From Andalucia godoyi (lineage: Eukaryota; Discoba; Jakobea; Jakobida; Andaluciidae), in NCBI GenBank assembly GCA_009859145.1, contig VRVR01000001.1:186001-250000 (forward strand): a stretch of 64,000 nt of DNA, written 5' to 3'. Under the pieces are notes generated by a model that was not told the DNA's origin, did not search any database, and worked only from the letters and a program-made list of their open reading frames with translations. Position 1 is the stretch's first letter, and each line of letters starts with the position of its first letter. The position numbers and the translations under genes were made by a program. This document shows, piece by piece, positions 58,302 through 64,000 of the stretch.

Positions 58302-59811
58302 ATGTTTCTTCATTCTCGTTTCTGTCGTTTTTTCGGACCGAACCTTGTCTTTTCACGCAGCTTCGCAGTTTCTCCACTTGCAAAAAACATGACCAAGATC
58401 CACGTTGCAAACCCCGTCGTCGACATGGACGGAGACGAAATGACTCGCGTATGTTTTTTTTTCCCTTCTAGTTCTTTTCTTCTTTCTTCTTTTCCTCATT
58501 TGTTTCAGGGTTTAATTTAGGAATTATGCGTTTCCGTCCATGGCACTAATTATTCGAATTTCGTAAATTTTGGGGGATCTTTGCTTGTTTTTTTTTGTTG
58601 AAAAAACGTATTATATTAATTTAATCTGGGATTGGAAATAGGTTATCTGGCAATTGATCAAGGACAAGCTGATCCTTCCTTACCTGGATCTCAAAATCGA
58701 ATACTACGATTTGAGTGTTCAGAACCGCGATGCGACAAACGACAAGGTAACGATTGAAGCCGCCGAGGCCGTAAAGCGATGCAATGTCGGAATCAAGTGC
58801 GCAACCATCACTCCTGATGAGCAGCGGGTTGAGGAATTCAAGCTGAAGAAGATGTGGAAGTCGCCGAACGGAACGATCCGCAACATCATTGGAGGCACCG
58901 TGTTCCGTGAGCCGATCACCATCTCGAACATCCCCCGTCTTGTTCCTGGATGGACCAAACCCATCATCATTGGACGTCATGCTCATGCTGACCAGTACCG
59001 TGCCACGGACTTTGTGGTTGAGAAGCCTGGTAAGCTTACAATGACCTACACGCCTGCGGACGGTTCGGCGCCTACGACGTATGAGGTGTACGATTTTGAG
59101 GGTGCAGGTGTTGCAATGGGAATGTACAACACAGACGAGTCGATTGTTGGGTTTGCACAGTCGTGCTTCGAGTATGCAATTGCCAAGAAGCAGGATTTGT
59201 ATCTGTCTACCAAGAACACGATCTTGAAGAAGTACGATGGGCGCTTCAAGGATATCTTCGCAGAAATGTACGCCGCGACTTACAAGGCGAAGATGGATCC
59301 CATGGGAATCAAGTACGAGCACCGTCTGATCGACGATATGGTTGCACAGGCTCTCAAGTCCGACGGAGGCTTCGTCTGGGCGTGCAAGAACTACGATGGA
59401 GATGTCCAGTCTGACATTGTTGCGCAAGGATTTGGATCTCTTGGTCTGATGACCTCGGTCCTCATCACCCCAGACGGTAAGACTGTGGAGGCAGAGGCCG
59501 CCCACGGAACCGTCACTCGTCACTGGCGCCAGTACCAGCAGGGCAAGGAGACCTCGACGAACTCGATCGCCTCCATCTTTGCCTGGACCCGTGGCCTTAT
59601 GCACCGTGCCAAGCTCGATAACAACAATGCGTTGCTCAACTTTGCACAGAAGCTTGAGGATACTGTTATTGAATCCGTCGAGGCTGGCATCATGACCAAA
59701 GATCTTGCCTTGCTCGCAAAGGGCGATGCTGTTACCCGTGCCGACTATGCCTCCACTGAAGACTTCATCGTGAAAGTTGCAGAGCGTTTCCAGGCCAAGC
59801 TTTCCCAGTAA
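58302..59811 (+). CDS. IDH: NADP-dependent isocitrate dehydrogenase, eukaryotic type
   Basis: Exons 58302-58448 and 58642-59811 give 438 residues. The 193-base intron (GTATGT...AATAG) lies between Arg and Val in [17 protein letters not shown]. The enzyme oxidises isocitrate to 2-oxoglutarate with NADP. Conserved blocks include [39 protein letters not shown] (substrate site), [16 protein letters not shown] (metal-binding Asp), YDGDVQSD and [20 protein letters not shown] (NADP region). The first 29 residues ([20 protein letters not shown]) look like a mitochondrial presequence. Met30 ([15 protein letters not shown]) is where cytosolic forms start, so dual products are possible. Confidence 0.95.
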
Positions 59812-60061
59812 TGTGGGATTGGAGAACCCTGTTCTCTGGACACTCTCGACATATGGTCACTGTGTCTTTGTGTGATCCTGAATTCGCAAAAGGAAATGCG
59901 GTTGTTGAAGTAGACCCCAATCTCCCTGGGATGTTTGTTTGTTTAATTATTGGATGCTGGACCCCTTTTCGGCCGGAAATAATCAACGAAAAAATAATAA
60001 AAATAAATAAAAAATAAATGAAAATAATAATAATAATAATGTGAAAAGATAAAATGTACTT

Positions 60062-61405
60062 CAGGAGTGCCCTACGCGAGACTCCAGCTCGCTTGCACTG
60101 GGAATACCGCGTGGATTCCGACACAAGAGCCGCGGTCGGCTGAGCCAGCACTGACGAATGTTCATCGCGGCGTTGGCATCGCGGCCCACGCACCGGCGGT
60201 CAGATGGACAGTTCACTGTGGCGCAGTGTCTCAGCCCCCGGGCACGAAGCGCTCACGACGCAACACCGGATTCTCGAGCATCCGCATGCGCACCCTCTTC
60301 GGGTGTTGGTGGAACCTAAAAAACGGTGCCACCTGGTCGCGGGTAGCCAGACGGTCCAGCAGCTTGGCCGTCGCCTGCTGCTTCTTGACACGACCGCTGC
60401 GTTGCTCCATCCACTTGCGCTCCGCATTTGCACCGGTGGCATGATACCACTGGTTGCGCATCTCGCTGCGCACGGAAGTCCCGTCGAACGCGGTCAAGAT
60501 GTTTGCGCGCCCTGGGTCGATCCCGACAAGCGTCATGCCCGCCGGCACCTGACGCGGCTGCTGCTGCTGATCGTCGCGCCCCGCTGCCGCGCGCCTTCTC
60601 CTGGGGTTGGGCTCTCTGGGGACCATCTCGTCGTCAGCCGCACGCCGTCTGCGGGAATGGATGCGAAGACATGGCGACGCAGCTTCGCCTCAAGACCGAA
60701 CTTGAAGCCGTTCGCCATGTTGGTTGGCACTCTCTCGCGAGATGCCGCAACGCTTGGCAGTACTCCCCTCTGTACCCGACTCCCTGCAGCCGCGGATAGT
60801 CGTCCCAATGCTCCTCCGCAAAGGCGGTGAGTGCAAGGACGGACTCGGAAGAAGTAGCAGTGATGCGGCCATCCGGAAACGTAAAATGCATTCATCAAGA
60901 ACGAATCCTTGAAATCGGGAAAGGGCAGGTCATTCTCCAACACAAAGGCGGGGTAGTGGTTTAGCAGGAGTGCGCCGCGCCACGTGATGAACGACAGATC
61001 GTTCAACCAACTCAGGAGGGCATCGTGCAGATCGGGATGGCGCAGCCGCTCTCGGAGCGCAGCTTTCACCACCTACACCATCGGGTTCCGAAAATGTGCA
61101 AGTATGAAACCGACAACGTGTGGCGAAGTGTGAGGAGGATGTGGTGCCAAATAAAAATGGTGAAATATCAAAATACGAACGCAGCAGTGTTTTATTCAAT
61201 ATTTTATTTGACACAACGAAGTCCAAGGTGAAACGGGAGAAAGGGAAAAAGGAAAAAGGGAATGGGTTCAGCAAACAAAATCCAAGGGACGAGAGCCAGC
61301 GGATAACAGGCAAAAGGGAAAGGAAACGAGAGAGAAAACGGAAAGAAGACCGGTTTGAGGAATTGCTGGAATTTCTGAATTGAATTTTATGGAAGCGCCC
61401 TTACA
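60062..61405 (-). mobile_element. Degenerate Fanzor/TnpB-type element (copy C)
   Basis: A 1.34-kb element read on the minus strand from TGTAAGGGCGCTTCC (61405). The coding parts lie in several frames: an N-terminal region (SWLNDLSFITWRGALLLN; later NMANGFKFGLEAKLRRHVFA), the first RuvC motif LVGIDPGRANILTAF (catalytic Asp codon near 60518), FFRFHQHPKRVRMRMLEN, and the VGRDANAAMNI third RuvC motif near 60170. At least three frameshifts separate these, and the extreme 3' end seen in copies A and B is missing. Fanzors are eukaryotic RNA-guided nucleases related to TnpB. The longest copy here, it lies between the 3' ends of IDH and the C5orf34-like gene, 24 bases from the latter. Confidence 0.8.
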
Positions 61406-61429
61406 AATGCAGATCGCGCGCGCCGGGCT

Positions 61430-62959
61430 TCAGGAAACAGACTCCGTCCGCATCAAGAGCTTCTCCGTCTCCAGGAGAACGTTGTCCAGTGACGACGGAA
61501 CTTGGCACAAATCCGACGTCAGCAGGTGCTGTGCAATCTGCTCAGAAGTCATGCCCGACAGAATGCGTGTGGACTCCTGCTGTAATTCTGTGCACACTGT
61601 TTGGCAAAACACGGTGGATTCAAGAATCCGTTGCTCCACAGCTGTGCGCTCGGTGTCATTCGGCGCAAAAGCCCACTCACGAAAATCCTTGCAAGCAGCA
61701 ATGTGCGGTCGATATGGACATGTACCGTACTCACAGTCAATGATTGTGTAAGTGTAAACAGAACCATCCAGTGCGACAATTCGAAACACTTGTTTCCCGG
61801 GTATCCATTCACACGAAATACCTTCGTTGAACAGCACACGGATCGTCCCGTCGGACAACGCACGAAACTTCCCACTCCCGCACTCCACTTCGTAAAGCAA
61901 TGTTGATCCCAGTGGTCGTGCAGGGTGCTTTCGTTCACAGACGGGGGCGGCAGCCTTCATCCGTTCAAACACAAATTTTTGCGTGTCCATGAACGCAAAC
62001 ATGGATTCTGCGCATTGTCGAACGTTGATGTACATCACGGATGCCAATGTCTCTCCGGCAGCACTGTACAGATGGAGAGGAAGCGCATCTCGTAAGAACA
62101 TCATGGTCTTACCGTCTGACAAAGTCGCATAGACAAACTGACGGCAGCAAGACGTCAGCAAGGAGCAATTCGCAACAGCGCATTCCGTGTGCACAACATT
62201 CGAAATCGGCAGATAGCGCATCGTAAATTCACGGTTCCAGGAAACAAGGACGAACGAAGTATGATTCTTGACTGAAAAGCAGTCATCTGTAGCCGAGACG
62301 AGGTGCCAGGGAATTGACGGAAACTTGGCATGGACATCCAAGGCGGCATTTTCTACTGTTTTCAGCGTCATGGCTTGGTCATCCAGCGAATGATCGCAGT
62401 ATGCCACAATCTCCTCGAGCTCGTTCGCAGGAGCCAGTAAATCGCTTCCAAACGCAATGGAAAGCAATTCTTCGTAGCAGAATGGGAACAAGCGTGTGGA
62501 ATGGGTCTGCCGTGCGTGCAATCGCAATCTCTTTCCAAGGCTTGTCTGCGGTTGCGAGTAGACGTGGGAGCTGACGGAAAATGATTCTCTCGACGGCGAA
62601 AGAATGAGCTGCGTCTCACCGCCTTCAACAACCACCGCACCGTCTGACGCCACTCTTCTCGTCATGCTCCCGTGCACAACCATTGGTCGTGTATCTTCAA
62701 ACACGGTTGAAATGCCGCTTTCCTTTTCACATACGACGACATTGAACAACGAATGCGCGTTTCGAAATTCACGCAACTGCCGAAAGTGCTTTTGTAGAGA
62801 CGATGGAATCGACGCTGTGTGAAGGCACAACGGAGTTCGCTCCAGCGGCCGAGCGATCGTACAAGTCGCACAGGCCGCATCCAGAGCAAACACAATATCG
62901 TCATCAAACACTCCACAGCATACTTGATTGCAAAGTAAAAACGCCTTGACCAAACTCAT
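61430..62959 (-). CDS. C5orf34-like protein
   Basis: The protein has 509 residues from MSLVKAFLLCNQVCCG. Two regions resemble the conserved ends of animal C5orf34. Near the N-terminus LQKHFRQLREFRNAHSLF corresponds to YREQLQRALDFRNSFA. Near the C-terminus KFRALSDGTIRVLFNEGISC is followed by an RPHIAACKDFREWAF-type segment matching the human GRFLAYSDDKVHAIFLDGIT region and its RYVTTVTSW neighbour. The family function is unknown. The frame is open back to 63139, and CTCACAGCAG upstream resembles a splice acceptor, so the N-terminus may be longer. The mobile element ends just past its stop codon, within the probable 3' UTR. Confidence 0.6.
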   Translation of the reverse strand: MSLVKAFLLCNQVCCGVFDDDIVFALDAACATCTIARPLERTPLCLHTASIPSSLQKHFRQLREFRNAHSLFNVVVCEKESGISTVFEDTRPMVVHGSMTRRVASDGAVVVEGGETQLILSPSRESFSVSSHVYSQPQTSLGKRLRLHARQTHSTRLFPFCYEELLSIAFGSDLLAPANELEEIVAYCDHSLDDQAMTLKTVENAALDVHAKFPSIPWHLVSATDDCFSVKNHTSFVLVSWNREFTMRYLPISNVVHTECAVANCSLLTSCCRQFVYATLSDGKTMMFLRDALPLHLYSAAGETLASVMYINVRQCAESMFAFMDTQKFVFERMKAAAPVCERKHPARPLGSTLLYEVECGSGKFRALSDGTIRVLFNEGISCEWIPGKQVFRIVALDGSVYTYTIIDCEYGTCPYRPHIAACKDFREWAFAPNDTERTAVEQRILESTVFCQTVCTELQQESTRILSGMTSEQIAQHLLTSDLCQVPSSLDNVLLETEKLLMRTESVS

Positions 62960-63462
62960 ATTCTCGCTTCTATCTACTGAATCCTCCTCCACTACCGCAC
63001 CTCCTGCTGTGAGAAAATGAGCAAAAACGAAAATGACGAAAAAGTAAAATCGAGAAGAGAGACTGTCCTTAACGAGTCGTTCGCAACCCTGCAGATTGGC
63101 ATCACGTGATGCAAGCTGCTGCATGGCGCGACATTGCATGCTGGTGCCATGTTTGGCGGCTGCCTCTCTGGACTAGTAGGGGTCGCTTCGTTTCTCTCGT
63201 TTCGTGCAAGCTGCACCACGAAACACTGCAATGATGCGGAAAGCCGGAAGAGCAACGAACATTGTCATACAGGCGGGTCATTCTGCAGTTTCCAAACCCC
63301 TCCCCCTCTCGAAAGTCGCGTCGAATTGCTTTCTGCTTGCTGTCGTTTTCATTTTCTTCTAATTTTTTGTTTTGGGGTTTTTCTAAGCGTTTTGCATTTG
63401 TGCTGCGTTGCTCCTCCCCATTCCCCCGTTGACGACCGTTCTCTTGCAACGAGGCAAACAAA
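62960..63462. other. Divergent promoter region
   Basis: Between the C5orf34-like and GST starts. T-rich toward the GST gene, with no separate gene supported. Confidence 0.4.
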
Positions 63463-64000
63463 ATGGTTCACGCAGAACTTCGTTATTTTGATTGTCGCGG
63501 ACGCGGCCAGATCATTCGGTACATCCTTCTGGATCTTCTTGCAGATTCCGAATACACGGAAACCGTGATTCCGCTGGAAACGTTCCAGGAATCCTGGTCG
63601 CAAACTCGAAAGAACGACGCAGACTTTTCTGGAATATTCGGCACTATTCCTGTTCTGGTATGGACGGACGCAGAGAGCGATTTGCCAATAACCATTTCAC
63701 AGACGCTCGTGATTCTTCAGTTCCTCGGGCGAAAACTGAACCTGTATGGCCCGCCCGGTCATGACGACCTGCGAACCAGCACACGAATTGACGAGCTCGT
63801 CTCGGCTGCGTACACGGATCTTATTTTCCAAGTAAACACTGCAATTTGGCAGAGTTCCACGGAAGTCAATGTCACAGCAGTGTCGAAGCTCGATGTCTTG
63901 TTGCAACGTCTGGACGGGTACCTTGCGTCCAAACTGCGGGAATGGGAAGTAGAGACTGGATATTTTGTGTTTTCCGACAAGGAAACACTTGCAGATTATG
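63463..64000 (+). CDS. Glutathione S-transferase, sigma/alpha-like, 3' end missing
   Basis: 179 residues are visible with no stop before the window ends; family members are about 200-220. The N-terminal thioredoxin-fold domain begins MVHAELRYFDCRGRGQIIRY, with the glutathione-activating Tyr at residue 8. The cis-proline motif is GTIPVLVW, and the glutathione gamma-glutamyl site appears as ITISQTLVILQFLGRKLNLY (Gln-Thr in place of the usual Gln-Ser). The helical domain starts near residue 95. It conjugates glutathione to electrophiles in the cytosol. The ATG in ACAAAATGG is the only sensible start. Confidence 0.88.
   Translation, partial: MVHAELRYFDCRGRGQIIRYILLDLLADSEYTETVIPLETFQESWSQTRKNDADFSGIFGTIPVLVWTDAESDLPITISQTLVILQFLGRKLNLYGPPGHDDLRTSTRIDELVSAAYTDLIFQVNTAIWQSSTEVNVTAVSKLDVLLQRLDGYLASKLREWEVETGYFVFSDKETLADY

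Overview
The window is nuclear DNA from a gene-dense, intron-poor, single-celled eukaryote that very probably builds flagella or centrioles. The genes are eukaryotic: AP-4 mu, LAMTOR2, prefoldin 5, RTEL1, a F-box/WD40/ankyrin protein and a PWWP/ARID/PHD protein. Most are single open frames. The few introns are short, mostly about 130-210 bases, and usually start GTATG. Intergenic DNA is full of T/A runs and microsatellites. A TTLL2-type tubulin ligase, a 2806-residue SFI1-type centrin-binding protein and a FAM221A homologue suggest a ciliated or centriole-bearing cell. PEP carboxylase and HPPD would fit an alga or a free-living protist. I cannot name the species.

Layout: 1-466 (-) is the 5' part of an unrecognised, perhaps WD-repeat gene. 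861-8180 holds an OTU/UBA deubiquitinase, a Y-family DNA polymerase, prefoldin 5, a DMT transporter and a GT54 glycosyltransferase. A tRNA-Ala lies at 8437-8509. 8767-20000 holds PEPC, TTLL2, a small hypothetical gene, a P-loop kinase and a CCCH/poly-Q RNA-binding protein. 20665-35204 holds RTEL1, an ER cyclophilin, a TPR-DUF4470 protein, an IS607-type recombinase and the F-box/WD40/ankyrin protein. 35748-45626 holds HPPD, PWWP-ARID-PHD, AP-4 mu, an LRR-DUF4476 protein and LAMTOR2. 45804-54224 is the giant SFI1-like gene. 54672-64000 holds an ankyrin protein, a FAM221A homologue, NADP-isocitrate dehydrogenase, a C5orf34-like gene and the start of a glutathione S-transferase.

The most distinctive content is a set of prokaryote-type mobile elements confined to intergenic DNA. 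There is one near-intact IS607-family serine recombinase (29916-30650), whose frame continues in phase for 38 codons past a TGA and which carries an AT-hook motif. There are four decayed or deleted copies of one Fanzor/TnpB-type element (11880-12217, 15044-15494, 16617-16783, 60062-61405). A second lineage is present as an IS607 transposase head followed by a Fanzor tail (24208-24640). One copy (15044-15494) keeps both element ends but has lost nearly all of the coding region, like a non-autonomous derivative.

Several genes are only visible once introns are placed by hand. LAMTOR2 (3 exons), AP-4 mu, the OTU protein, IDH and the ankyrin protein were all assembled this way, with matching splice phase. 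Neighbouring genes do not form pathway clusters.
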